A stretch of DNA of 64,000 bases from Stella humosa (GTDB lineage Bacteria > Pseudomonadota > Alphaproteobacteria > ATCC43930 > Allostellaceae), in the NCBI RefSeq assembly GCF_006738645.1, contig NZ_AP019700.1:3826001-3890000 (forward strand), written 5' to 3'. Under the pieces are notes generated by a model. The model saw only the letters and a program-made list of their open reading frames with translations. It was not told the origin of the DNA and made no database searches. Positions 40,966 through 49,058 of the stretch are shown piece by piece. Position 1 is the first letter of the stretch; each line of letters begins with the position of its first letter. The position numbers and the translations under genes were made by a program.

Positions 40966-41400
40966 GTGGCCGGGCTGGCGACCGGACACTACTCGGCCGA
41001 GCAGATCGCCGGCTGGATGGGGCAGCGCACGCCCGATTTTTACGAAGGGCTGATCGCGCACGGCCGCATGGTCGTGGCCGAACGTGACAGCGCGGTCGTC
41101 GGCTTCGTCGATGCCGAGCCGGGCGAGGTGACGCGGCTCTTCATCCTGCCCGATGCCGCCGGCGGCGGGCTCGGCCGGCGGCTGCTGGCCATCGGCATCG
41201 ACACGGCACGGGTCGGCCATTCGGGGCCGGTGCGCCTGGAATCGACGATCAATGCCGCGGAATTCTATCGCCGGCATGGGTTCCGCGAGGTCGGCCGCGG
41301 CCATTTCTCGCACGGGCTGGGCGGCGACCCGATCGAGATCATCCACATGGAACTTGCGGACCAGGGGCAACCCCCGACCGTTCCGCCAGCAGCCGGGTGA
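40966..41400 (+). CDS. GNAT-family N-acetyltransferase, start region frameshifted
   Basis: The GTG at 40966 opens 144 residues with GNAT motif A (VTRLFILPDAAGGGLGRRLL, acetyl-CoA loop GGGLGRR) and motif B (AAEFYRRHGFREVG), the standard acetyltransferase core. The N-terminal strand typical of the family (FRPARPGDGQATFD) is also encoded in this frame, from about 40903, but no start codon precedes it before a stop at 40888. An ATG at 40887 with AGGAG at 40876-40880 is one base out of frame; removing one C from the run at 40899-40902 would give one clean protein. So the gene carries a one-base frame break or a sequence error. Its 3' end overlaps the convergent DUF1003 gene by 62 bases. Confidence 0.72.
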   Translation: MAGLATGHYSAEQIAGWMGQRTPDFYEGLIAHGRMVVAERDSAVVGFVDAEPGEVTRLFILPDAAGGGLGRRLLAIGIDTARVGHSGPVRLESTINAAEFYRRHGFREVGRGHFSHGLGGDPIEIIHMELADQGQPPTVPPAAG

Positions 41401-41920
41401 GCAGGCGGATCTGCTCCTCCTGCTGGGCCAGCATGCGGGTCACCTGGTCCTGGCGCAGGCCGTCCAGCTTCTCGTGCAGGCCCATGATCTCGAGCTCGGC
41501 CTTCAGGTTGACCTCGTAGTCGTGGGCCGCGGCCTCGCGGTCCTTCACCGCCTGGCGGTTCTGCGACATCATGATGACCGGCGCCTGGAGTGCCGCCAGC
41601 ATCGACAGCACGAGGTTCAGAAAGATGAAGGGATAGGGGTCGAAGGGCTGGACCAGGAGCGGCAGCAGCACGGTGTTGCCGACGACCCAGGCAACCAGGA
41701 CGACGCCGAAGGCAATGATGAAGGCCCAGGAGCCGCCGAACTGCGCCACCCGGTCGGCCAGGCGGCCGCCGAAGCCGGCATCGTCCTCGACCATGCTGAG
41801 GTCGCGGCTGACCAGCCGGCGCCGGGCAATGTGCTGGATCACCCGGCGCTCCCGCTCCGGCAGTTCGTCGAAGCCCGTCTTCAGCAACCGTTCGGCCAGA
41901 TGCCGCACCGCCTCGTCCAT
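41339..41920 (-). CDS. DUF1003 membrane protein
   Basis: 193 residues with two membrane segments, WAFIIAFGVVLVAWVVGNTVL and FIFLNLVLSMLAALQAPVIMM, the DUF1003 hallmark, then a long charged C-terminal helix (RQAVKDREAAAHDYEVNLKAE, cited in part) likely forming a coiled coil. The N-terminal part has ELPERERRVIQHIARRR. Function of the family is not known; some members sit near cyclic-nucleotide or magnesium genes. The 3' end overlaps the GNAT gene on the other strand. It lies 28 bases downstream of a J-domain gene on the same strand. Confidence 0.88.
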   Translation of the reverse strand: MDEAVRHLAERLLKTGFDELPERERRVIQHIARRRLVSRDLSMVEDDAGFGGRLADRVAQFGGSWAFIIAFGVVLVAWVVGNTVLLPLLVQPFDPYPFIFLNLVLSMLAALQAPVIMMSQNRQAVKDREAAAHDYEVNLKAELEIMGLHEKLDGLRQDQVTRMLAQQEEQIRLLTRLLAERSGVAPGPQVPCG

Positions 41921-41948
41921 GATCCGCGCCTCCGGGTGGCAGGCCGCG

Positions 41949-42651
41949 CTACCCGTCCTGTCCCAGGAGCAGGTCCTTGGCCTCGTTGATCTTGGCCGCG
42001 ACCCAGGTGGAGCCGCCGCGGTCGGGATGGTTGGCCATCATCAGGCGGCGATGGGCCGCCCGGATCTCGTCGGCGGTGGCCCCGGCCGCCAGGCCCAGCA
42101 CCTCCAGCGCCTCGGCCTCGCCCATGGGACCGCCGCCGCCCCCGCCCGCCGCCGGCCGCGCGATCGCGCCAGTCCTCGCCATGGGCACGGTCGAGCCAAC
42201 CCTCCAGCACGCTGGCCGAATCGGGGTCCTCGACCTGGGCATGGCGCCAGAGCTGGATCGCCTCGTCGAAGCTGAGCTGGTCGAGCATGCGGCCGGCAAA
42301 CGCGCCCTCGCGCACCCGGCCCGAAAGCTGGCCGGTGTCGTGGTCGAGCGTCATGGCGACGAAGCGGGTGTCGACGGCGCTCGTCTGCCCCTGGCGGGGG
42401 CCGGCCGCCGCCCGCACGCGCCGCGCCAGCCCGCGCCAGCGCACGAAGAACGGCAGCAGGAACGATCCCAGCATCATCGCCGCACCGACGCGGCCGGACC
42501 ACACCAGCAGGATTGCGGCCAGAACCAGAACGCCGGCGCCGACGATGCGCAGCCAGCGCGCCAGCAGGGCCGGGTCGGCTGCGGCCAGCGCGCGCAGCAA
42601 CAGCCACAGCCCCACCAGTCCAAGGGCACCCAACGCGAACCAGGCGATCAT
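41949..42651 (-). pseudogene. Membrane-anchored J-domain (DnaJ) protein with a frame break
   Basis: The frame from the ATG at 42649-42651 gives two N-terminal membrane segments (IAWFALGALGLVGLWLLLRAL and IVGAGVLVLAAILLVW) and a soluble stretch ending [21 protein letters not shown]. The J domain, [21 protein letters not shown] with the HPD motif in [10 protein letters not shown] and [11 protein letters not shown], lies in the adjacent frame and ends at 41949. The switch falls in a G-rich run around 42130-42165 (one extra base). Intact relatives join the two parts in one membrane-anchored DnaJ-like protein, a co-chaperone that stimulates DnaK. Either a pseudogene, a sequencing error, or an internal start at [10 protein letters not shown] cannot decide. 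Confidence 0.7.
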
Positions 42652-42687
42652 GCGACGACGGCGTCCAGGCGGCCGGCGGCCTCCGTG

Positions 42688-43407
42688 CTAACCACGGCCG
42701 GCGAACCGATGGGTCAGCAGCAGGGCCGAGCCACCGCGGCGGCGACCAAAATCCTCCAGCGCGCGGCGCCCGCCGGCGGCGTAGGCGGCAACGGCCGCCA
42801 ACAGGTCGCGGAGCTGGTCGGCAGAGGCGGCATCGAACGGGCAGCAGGCCCCCTTGGTCAGGCGGGCCACCTCCTCGAAGGCACGCCTTGCCACCGGATC
42901 GGCCCCCTCGTGGAACATGAAGGCCGGCACCCCTAGCAGGCCGAGCTCGCCCGCGGCGTGGCAGAGGGCGTCGATATCCTCTTCCATGCAGTCGCCGACG
43001 AAGACCAGGGCCGCCACCCGTTCGCGGCGGGTCTCGGCCGCGGCATGGCGCAGGACGCGCAGGATCTGCGTCTGGCCGCCGCGGCAGGACACGCCGCTCA
43101 TCCGCGCCAGCAGGGCGCTGGTGTCGGTGACCCAGGGCTCGGCCGCGAACTCGTCGAAGCCGCGATACCAGCAAAGCTGGACCGCCAGCCGGCCGACCTT
43201 GTCGGCAGCCTGGAACATCTCGCCCTGGATGCGGCAGGCACGGTCCCAGCTCGGCTCGCGGCTGGCCGTCGCATCCATGGCGAAGATCAGGCGCCCGCCG
43301 ACGGCCGGCGGCGCCGCCTTCAGCTTGCTGAGGAAGGCATCCACCTCGGCCCGGCTCGACCGCGCGGGCAGGTTGCCGGGTCCGGTTTTTCTCTGGTCGC
43401 TGGACAT
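42688..43407 (-). CDS. VWA-domain protein
   Basis: 239 residues with a von Willebrand factor A fold: LIFAMDATASREPSWD gives a MIDAS-like DxTxS metal site near residue 46, followed by CWYRGFDEFAAEPW, MSGVSCRGGQTQILRVL with a conserved Thr, and AALVFVGDCMEE. Such stand-alone cytoplasmic VWA proteins bind partners through the metal site. No signal peptide. It is followed 36 bases later by the J-domain gene, so the VWA protein, J-domain protein and DUF1003 protein probably share a transcript. Exact role unknown. Confidence 0.8.
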   Translation of the reverse strand: MSSDQRKTGPGNLPARSSRAEVDAFLSKLKAAPPAVGGRLIFAMDATASREPSWDRACRIQGEMFQAADKVGRLAVQLCWYRGFDEFAAEPWVTDTSALLARMSGVSCRGGQTQILRVLRHAAAETRRERVAALVFVGDCMEEDIDALCHAAGELGLLGVPAFMFHEGADPVARRAFEEVARLTKGACCPFDAASADQLRDLLAAVAAYAAGGRRALEDFGRRRGGSALLLTHRFAGRG

Positions 43408-43480
43408 GCCCTATTATATGGGACGAAGGGGCTCGCGGTTGAGCCCGCGATTTGCGCTTTCATCCAACCGATCGGTTCCG

Positions 43481-43978
43481 ATGGCCCTGGCACCCTACAC
43501 GATCACCGCGCTCGCCCTGCCCGAACGGCCCGGCATCATCGGCCTGGCGCCGGTTCCGGGCCGGGTCGACCTGGACGCCGACATTGCGATCATCCGGAGC
43601 TGGGGCGCGGCCACCGTCGTCACCCTGCAGCCGCAGGACGAATTAGACTGGCTCGGCATCGGCCATCTCGGCCGCGCCGTCGTCGCCGCCGGGCTGGAAT
43701 GGCACCACCTGCCGATCCTGGACCTGCGCGCGCCCGACGCCCTCTTCGAACAGTCCTGGGAGGCGGTGGCGACCGCGGTGCTGGCGCGACTCGACCGTGG
43801 CGAGCGGGTGATGGTGCATTGCCGCGGCGGCTTCGGGCGCACCGGCACGGTGGCCGCCCGCCTGCTGGTCCTGCGTGGCCTGGCGCCGGCCGCCGCCATC
43901 GCGCTGGTCCGCCACACCCGGCCGGGCTCGATCGAGACCGACGACCAGGAGCGCTACATCCTGGCGCTCGGCAACTGA
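43481..43978 (+). CDS. Dual-specificity/tyrosine phosphatase-like protein
   Basis: Cysteine phosphatase of 165 residues. The P-loop is VHCRGGFGRTGTVAARLL with nucleophile Cys114 and Arg120 (CX5R). The general acid would be an aspartate in PILDLRAPD near residue 85. The C-terminal VRHTRPGSIETDDQERY matches CDKN3/DSP-type bacterial phosphatases. The ATG at 43481 gives the expected length. It is alone on the plus strand between a VWA gene and the envelope gene block, and ends at a strong hairpin shared with the latter. Confidence 0.88.
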   Translation: MALAPYTITALALPERPGIIGLAPVPGRVDLDADIAIIRSWGAATVVTLQPQDELDWLGIGHLGRAVVAAGLEWHHLPILDLRAPDALFEQSWEAVATAVLARLDRGERVMVHCRGGFGRTGTVAARLLVLRGLAPAAAIALVRHTRPGSIETDDQERYILALGN

Positions 43979-43982
43979 AACA

Positions 43983-44007
43983 GCCCGCCTTCCTTGCGAA
44001 GGCGGGC
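43983..44007. terminator. Bidirectional terminator
   Basis: A perfect 10-bp stem, GCCCGCCTTC (43983-43992) with GAAGGCGGGC (43998-44007), and a 5-base loop, sits between two convergent genes. The minus-strand exit reads TGTTTCAG and the plus-strand exit CGTCGGTTT, so it can end both the phosphatase transcript and the envelope block transcript. Confidence 0.82.
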
Positions 44008-44025
44008 CGTCGGTTTCCACCGGTC

Positions 44026-44886
44026 CTACTGGCGCACCACGGAGCCGCCGGTCTGCGGCGCCTCGACCGCGACGGGGGCACCCGTCGGCAGCTTCAGGTC
44101 GACCGGGTCGTAGAGGCGGCCCGGCTGGCCCGGCTGACCCATCGACGCGCGGGTGTCGTCGCGCTGGGCGCCCTGCCCCGTCACCTCGATGACGTTGGGG
44201 CCGGTGTACTTGATGCGGTTGCCGAAGACGTCCTTGGCGTAGCGCACGTCGAGCGTCATCTTGACGAAGGCATTGCCGTCCTCCGTCCAGCCATAATCCT
44301 TCACCTCCGCCCCCCAGATCGCGGCCATGACCGAGGTGCGGACCTCGTCGCTGACCAGCACCAGGTTCTCGGTGCGGCTGCGGCTGTCCACCTGCTGGCC
44401 GACGATGGTGCGGGCGAGCTGGTCGTAGGCGTCGATCTCGGCCGCGCGCAGGGCCTGGAGGAAGGGGCGCGAGGATTCGGTGTTGGTGCCGAGCCCGATG
44501 CGGCGAACCGTGACGTTGTTGTACGAGACCGGCTTGCCGATGACGTTGCGCACGTCGCCCAGCGTGATCGTCGCCTCGGAGATGGCGATGTCTCGGGCCG
44601 CGTCGTACTTGGGCCGGCCATGCTTCACGCCCTTCACCGCCGCCTGGATCTTGGTGTCGACCGAGGTCTCGCCCGAGCGGTCGGAGAAGAACACCTCCTG
44701 GCTGCGGACCTTCAGCCCGACGATCGATTCGGTGATGCCGCGGGTGGCCATCGCCTGGGCCATGCGGATGCTCATCAGCTCCTTGTTGCCCTGGGCTGCC
44801 GCAGGGGCGGCGACCACCGCCAGCGTCATCGCGGCGGCGGCTATGCAGACGGACTGGGTCCAGGCGGACTTGCGCACGGACAGCAT
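44026..44886 (-). CDS. Secreted LPP20-like protein, last gene of the envelope block
   Basis: 286 residues with a Sec signal peptide (VCIAAAAMTLAVVAAPAAAQ). The mature part has IRMAQAMATRGITESIVGLKVRS and ALRAAEIDAYDQLARTIVG, resembling the LPP20/FlgP pattern of repeated short helices with an invariant VxG and VxS. It lacks a lipobox, so it would be periplasmic. A proline-rich tail follows. I start at the ATG at 44884-44886 because GGGAGAAG lies 7 bases upstream; an earlier ATG at 44913 is possible. The resemblance is by eye and not proven. Function is probably envelope structure together with the CsgG-like and FlgT-like proteins upstream. Confidence 0.7.
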   Translation of the reverse strand: MLSVRKSAWTQSVCIAAAAMTLAVVAAPAAAQGNKELMSIRMAQAMATRGITESIVGLKVRSQEVFFSDRSGETSVDTKIQAAVKGVKHGRPKYDAARDIAISEATITLGDVRNVIGKPVSYNNVTVRRIGLGTNTESSRPFLQALRAAEIDAYDQLARTIVGQQVDSRSRTENLVLVSDEVRTSVMAAIWGAEVKDYGWTEDGNAFVKMTLDVRYAKDVFGNRIKYTGPNVIEVTGQGAQRDDTRASMGQPGQPGRLYDPVDLKLPTGAPVAVEAPQTGGSVVRQ

Positions 44887-44909
44887 CGGACTTCTCCCGT
44901 TTCCTGATT

Positions 44910-45248
44910 TCATCGGATGGGCGGCGCCGGAACCGGAACCGGCCCGCGATCGACCCCGTCGTCACCAAGCCCGAGCCGGCGCAGCGCGTCGCTGCGCTCG
45001 GCCCCGGTGCGGCCGTCCATCACCACCAGGTCGTCCACCCGGAAGTCGCGGTCGGCCCCGACACCGGGACCGACGCGCACCGAGAGGATGACCTGCGAGC
45101 CTTCCGGAGCCAGCCGCAACCGCTCCAGGATCTTCTCGTTCAGCGAGAAGGCCGCCCGCCGCCGTTCCTCCATCAGCGCCTCGTTGCTGCCCGCCGATGC
45201 CGGCAGGACGGCCGCGATGCCGAGCAGGGCTGCCAGGGCGGCCTTCAT
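44910..45248 (-). CDS. Small secreted protein of the envelope block, unknown
   Basis: 112 residues, signal peptide MKAALAALLGIAAVLPASAG, then a short basic helix (MEERRRAAFSLNEKILERLR) and a proline-rich end PVPVPAPPIR. I do not recognise a family. It lies between a TPR lipoprotein and the LPP20-like protein with very short gaps, and its stop overlaps the first possible ATG of the next gene, so it is almost certainly co-transcribed. The ATG at 45246-45248 gives a normal signal peptide; a GTG four codons earlier is the alternative. Confidence 0.68.
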   Translation of the reverse strand: MKAALAALLGIAAVLPASAGSNEALMEERRRAAFSLNEKILERLRLAPEGSQVILSVRVGPGVGADRDFRVDDLVVMDGRTGAERSDALRRLGLGDDGVDRGPVPVPAPPIR

Positions 45249-45253
45249 CGCGC

Positions 45254-45928
45254 TCACCACTGGCCAGGACGCAGGGCGGCACCGCCGCCGGTCATGCGAT
45301 CCTGCACCTGGGGCGCGGCGCGGCGCACGGGTGCGGCCTGACGCGGGCAGATCTCGGCCGATGCCCGCTGCATGCCCTCATGCGAGGGGCCATAGCCGGG
45401 GTCGAGGCGCAGCGACTGCTGGTAGTTGCCGATGGCCGGCGGGCACTGGCCCTGCACGCGGTAGATCTCGGCCACCAGGTAGAAGGTCTCCGCCGTCGCC
45501 AAGCCCATCTGCGACACGCGGTCGAGCTGCATCTGCGCCTGCGGCATGCGGCCGTCGTTCATGTAGAAGCGGGCCAGCGCATGCCGGCGGACGAGGTCGT
45601 TCGGCGCACGGTCGAGGTAGGCGAGCCAGGCGGCCTCGGCGGCCGCGCGGTTGCCCATGCCGATCTCGGCATCGCCCAGGCAGGCAAAGGCCTGGGGCGA
45701 CGGGTTCGGCTCGGCCGTCGCCTGGCGGCACCAGGCGGCCGCCCGGGCGAAGTCGTTGAGGCGAAGCGCCGACAGGCCCTGGTCGAGCGCCGTCGTCGTC
45801 TGCACGAACACCGGCTGGGGGGCGGAGTCCTGCTGGCAGGCCGAGGCCAGCAGGGCGGTGGCGAGCGCGAAGCCGATGCCGGAGGCGCGGAGGCCCAGGC
45901 CGGAGGCACGAATGATGGCGCGGGACAT
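45254..45928 (-). CDS. TPR-type lipoprotein B of the envelope block
   Basis: 224 residues with a lipoprotein signal peptide, lipobox LASAC, so probably outer-membrane anchored. The mature part is built of TPR-like helix pairs: ALDQGLSALRLNDFARAAAWC, GDAEIGMGNRAAAEAAWLAYL, LARFYMNDGRMPQAQMQLDRV and PAIGNYQQSLRLDPGYGPSHEG. It ends with an Ala/Gln/Arg-rich tail. It is a clear paralogue of the lipoprotein at 49059-49741, sharing the repeat order and the EICPR end. TPR lipoproteins commonly scaffold secretion or fibre complexes. Confidence 0.8.
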   Translation of the reverse strand: MSRAIIRASGLGLRASGIGFALATALLASACQQDSAPQPVFVQTTTALDQGLSALRLNDFARAAAWCRQATAEPNPSPQAFACLGDAEIGMGNRAAAEAAWLAYLDRAPNDLVRRHALARFYMNDGRMPQAQMQLDRVSQMGLATAETFYLVAEIYRVQGQCPPAIGNYQQSLRLDPGYGPSHEGMQRASAEICPRQAAPVRRAAPQVQDRMTGGGAALRPGQW

Positions 45929-45931
45929 GGC

Positions 45932-46711
45932 TCAGTTCCCCTTGTAGCGGGCGTCGATCTCCTGGACCGACTGCTGGACGAGGCGCTGGACGAGCTGGTC
46001 GAGGGTCTGGCCGCCGGCCGAGGCCTGGCTGACGCCCATGAAGGACGTGCCCTGGCTGCCCTGCTGCATGGTCTGCTCGAAATAGCCGGTCGCCACCTGC
46101 TCGGTGGTGCTGGCGTCGATGATCCGGTAGCGCAGGCCGACGATCCACACCTGGGCATCGTCGCTGGACTGCGCCGACCCGGCGACGGTGCCCGCGGCAT
46201 AGCCGGCGCGGCCGCCGATGGCGGTGCCGAGCAGGCTGCCCATGGCGCGGCCGTCGAAACCCTGGGAGGCCTGGGCGACCGGCTCGGCGCGCAGCACGTC
46301 GAACTTCAGCACGTACTTGGTGGTGCGGAACTTGCCGAGCTGGAAGAGGCGGCGGGCGGCGTTCGGGTCGCCCAGGTTGTAGGCGATCTCGACCTCGCGC
46401 ATCACCGGGCCCAGCTCGCGGCGCTCCAGCACCGGGAAGTTGGCGCGGCCCAGCTCCAGCTCGGCATAGTCGGCGATGTTGTTCGGCCCGAAGCGCTGGG
46501 TGAAGCTGGCATGGTTGCTGCGCACGTCACCCGGCAGGACGAGGACGGCGACGCCGCGGATGTTCTGGTTAGCGTAGCCGACCGGCTGGTACATCTGCTG
46601 CTGGGCCGACTGCTGGGCGATCGCGGCCGAGCTGCCGCCGCCGGTCGTCTGCTGGCAGCCGGCGCCGACGAGCGCCGTCACGGCCAGGAAGGAAATTCCG
46701 ATCTTCTTCAT
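45932..46711 (-). CDS. CsgG/HfaB-family lipoprotein
   Basis: 259 residues with lipobox VGAGC. The mature protein has VAVLVLPGDVRSNHASF, ELELGRANFPVLERRELGPVMREVEIAYN, KYVLKFDVLRAEPV, then a glycine-rich GSLLGTAIGGRAGYAAGTVAGSA and VWIVGLRYRIIDASTTEQVATGYFEQTM. The order and the ERRELGPVMREVE block match CsgG and HfaB, which form oligomeric outer-membrane channels for curli or holdfast anchor export. No csgA/B/E/F or hfaA/D genes are near. Its place between FlgT-like and TPR lipoprotein genes suggests a ring or pore in an envelope assembly. Confidence 0.85.
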   Translation of the reverse strand: MKKIGISFLAVTALVGAGCQQTTGGGSSAAIAQQSAQQQMYQPVGYANQNIRGVAVLVLPGDVRSNHASFTQRFGPNNIADYAELELGRANFPVLERRELGPVMREVEIAYNLGDPNAARRLFQLGKFRTTKYVLKFDVLRAEPVAQASQGFDGRAMGSLLGTAIGGRAGYAAGTVAGSAQSSDDAQVWIVGLRYRIIDASTTEQVATGYFEQTMQQGSQGTSFMGVSQASAGGQTLDQLVQRLVQQSVQEIDARYKGN

Positions 46712-46800
46712 CGCTGTTTCTCCGCCTCGAATTATTGGGACCCACCCGCACCATCGGTCGCAGCGAGCGGCCGGTTGGTTCAGGGGTTTCGCGTCGATTC

Positions 46801-48240
46801 TCAGAAGTTCTTGATCGCCCGGACGGTGTCGCTGGCGGGCGTCGGCGCCTTGCCGCTGGCGGCCGCCACGCCCTCGGGATTGACCTTCTTCACCGCCTCC
46901 ATCGCGGTCTCGCTCTGGGCGATGGCGCGGATGCGCTCCGGCGAGGCGGCAGCCAGGGAGGATGGCGGCAGCTTCACCAGCCGGTCGGCCAGGTCGTTGG
47001 CGTCGTTGGCGCTGTAGTTGACCCGCACGAGGTCGCCCCTGGCCGACACCAGGCGAAACGAGCGGTCCCCCAGCTTGGCATTCAGCGGCCGCACCATCGT
47101 CTCGTTGATGAGGCGGGCAAAGGCGTTGCGGCCGCCGGTGAAATCCACCTCGAACAGCGACATGCCGGCGGCGTCGAAGTTGCGGAAGTCGACGTTCAGC
47201 ACCGGGCGCAGGCCCATCAGCTCCTTGCGCATCAGCTCGCCCGCGTCATAGTCGGGCAGGCCCATCAGTTGCAGTTGGAAGATGCGCGACGGCGCCGACA
47301 GGTGCTTCTCGAACAGGTCGCGGCTGAACTCCGCGCCGATGAGTTGGCCGATGTCGCGGGTGGCGACGTCCTCGTCGTTCCAGCTTCGCCCGGTCGGCAC
47401 CTTGTTGTTGAAGTAGATCTCCTGCCCCGTCGCATTGTCGACGCAGGCGACCGTCCAGGAGGTCAGGACATACTTGCTGACCGTGATGCCGGATGCCGGC
47501 AGGCGCGCGGTCAGCGTCTTGAACTTGGCCTCGCCCAGGATCGAGAAGTCGGACGCCCGCTGCTGCGAGACCGAGAGGGTGACGTCGGTCTGCCCCTCGA
47601 GCTGGCTGCGCGCCATCAGCTCCACCCGCAGCTTGTCGGCATGCTCCTCGGACCAGACGCGATAGCCGAAGGTCTGGATGCGTTCCTTCAGGATGTTCTC
47701 GGCGATCTGCGAGCGGCGGGGTGCGGTGGTCGAGGCGCGGTCGGCGTCGGCGGCGAAGATCGCCACCGAAATGCGCGGGTCCCCCCGCTCGCGGATCAGG
47801 GCCACGCGCTGGTCGCGCGACATGGACTTCAGCGCCTCCTCGACGCCGGAGACGTAGACCTCGGCCTTCAGCAGCATGTGCATGAAGCCGTCGTCGCCCA
47901 GCCAGGGATCGCTTTCCTTGATCACCTGCTTGATGAGGCCGTCCGCGCGCGTCAGCACGCGGTCGCTGATCATGGTGTAGTTCTGCACCAGGGTCTGGCT
48001 GTCGACATAGACGCCGACCGCCTTCTCGACCGCCTGGCGGCGGGCGTCGCGGCGCAGCTCGTCGATCATGATCCCCTTGTCGCGCGCGTACTGCGGCGCG
48101 TTGGGATCGGCCAGCCCCTCGGCCGAGACGATGATGGTCTTCTGGGATTGCCCCGCCGGGGCGGCCGGCTGCTGCGCCACGGCCGGGACGCCTGCCGCCA
48201 GCAGGCACAGGAAGAACATGGCTAGTGCTGTACGCTGCAT
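46801..48240 (-). CDS. Secreted FlgT-N-like protein of the envelope block
   Basis: 479 residues with signal peptide LAMFFLCLLAAGVPAVAQ. The segment ELRRDARRQAVEKAVGVYVDS...LVQNYTMISDRVLTRADGLIKQ resembles the N-terminal domain of FlgT, part of the Vibrio flagellar H-ring. The middle (ERIQTFGYRVWSEEHADKLRV, ISVAIFAADADRA) looks like the nucleotide-free alpha/beta fold shared by FlgT and CsgG. There are no flagellar genes in the window. It is the longest protein of the block and follows the 48383-49036 gene by 142 bases, where a promoter could lie. Confidence 0.75.
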   Translation of the reverse strand: MQRTALAMFFLCLLAAGVPAVAQQPAAPAGQSQKTIIVSAEGLADPNAPQYARDKGIMIDELRRDARRQAVEKAVGVYVDSQTLVQNYTMISDRVLTRADGLIKQVIKESDPWLGDDGFMHMLLKAEVYVSGVEEALKSMSRDQRVALIRERGDPRISVAIFAADADRASTTAPRRSQIAENILKERIQTFGYRVWSEEHADKLRVELMARSQLEGQTDVTLSVSQQRASDFSILGEAKFKTLTARLPASGITVSKYVLTSWTVACVDNATGQEIYFNNKVPTGRSWNDEDVATRDIGQLIGAEFSRDLFEKHLSAPSRIFQLQLMGLPDYDAGELMRKELMGLRPVLNVDFRNFDAAGMSLFEVDFTGGRNAFARLINETMVRPLNAKLGDRSFRLVSARGDLVRVNYSANDANDLADRLVKLPPSSLAAASPERIRAIAQSETAMEAVKKVNPEGVAAASGKAPTPASDTVRAIKNF

Positions 48241-48382
48241 CCGGCGACTCCCCAGGGCGGGTGACCTCGTTCCGCCCCCCTGTCGGGGGCGCTCGGATGG
48301 TCTGTCGCGGAGGCTCTAGCCGGGGTTCAAGCCCGCCGGCAGAAATTACGCCGTCAGATTGGTATCCATTCCACCAGGACGA

Positions 48383-49036
48383 TCAGCCACGCCCGGCACA
48401 GACGCTGGCGTAGAGATCGGCCACCACGCCGTCGATCCGCTCGCGCAGGATGTCGCGCACCACCGGCAACGGGTCGGCGCCGGTGAAGGACGCCTGGGAC
48501 ATGTCGGCCTGGCCCATCATCCCGCGGCCGGGCGAGGAGAGCGCGAAGCTGACCGTCACCGACACCTGCTTGACCCGGATCATCGGGTTCATCTGGGCCC
48601 GGCTTTCGATGTTGGCGCGAATGACATAGGCCGGCCCCAGGCGCTGGAAGGCGGTCAAGGCGGCGTCGGTCTGGTTCTCCAGGAAACGCCGCAGTTCCTC
48701 CTGGGCGACCTGGCGGTTGATCTCTTCCTGGGTGAAGACCGTCATGCCGGCGCGGCGCAGGGCGTCGGCCACGATCGGGTAGACCCCGGCATAGCGCTGC
48801 TGGCGGATCAGCCGGTCGCCATCCTCCCGCACCTCGGAGAAGACGATGGCCACCTTGCGGCCCGACAGCCGGCGGCGGCAGGCCGGGTCGATCATGGCCG
48901 ACGCCGGCAGCGGCGGCGGAGCCACCTGGGGCCGGTTGCCGCGCTCCGACAGGTCCAGCCCTTGGGCATGGGCGGGTGCGGCGACCGCCAGCAGGACGAA
49001 CGGCAGCAGGACGAACGGCAACCAGGCCAGGCGCAT
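48383..49036 (-). CDS. Secreted CsgG/FlgT-like protein of the envelope block
   Basis: 217 residues: signal peptide LAWLPFVLLPFVLLAVAAPAHAQ, then GRKVAIVFSEVREDGDRLIRQ, ADALRRAGMTVFTQEEINRQ, GPAYVIRANIESRAQMNPMIR and a C-terminal DILRERIDGVVADLYASVC. The alternation of a beta strand, helix and VxxF strand resembles the CsgG/FlgT alpha/beta domain. A GGAG 8 bases before the ATG at 49034-49036 sets the start. The frame is open further upstream into the TPR lipoprotein gene, but that would put a signal peptide inside a protein, so the two are kept separate. Confidence 0.75.
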   Translation of the reverse strand: MRLAWLPFVLLPFVLLAVAAPAHAQGLDLSERGNRPQVAPPPLPASAMIDPACRRRLSGRKVAIVFSEVREDGDRLIRQQRYAGVYPIVADALRRAGMTVFTQEEINRQVAQEELRRFLENQTDAALTAFQRLGPAYVIRANIESRAQMNPMIRVKQVSVTVSFALSSPGRGMMGQADMSQASFTGADPLPVVRDILRERIDGVVADLYASVCAGRG

Positions 49037-49058
49037 GGGATGTCTCCGGGGATGCGGG

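Noticed and set aside
44887-44913. Earlier ATG at 44913 as start of the LPP20-like protein
   Set aside because: GGGAGAAG is placed correctly for the ATG at 44886, and the earlier start would include that ribosome binding site in the coding sequence.
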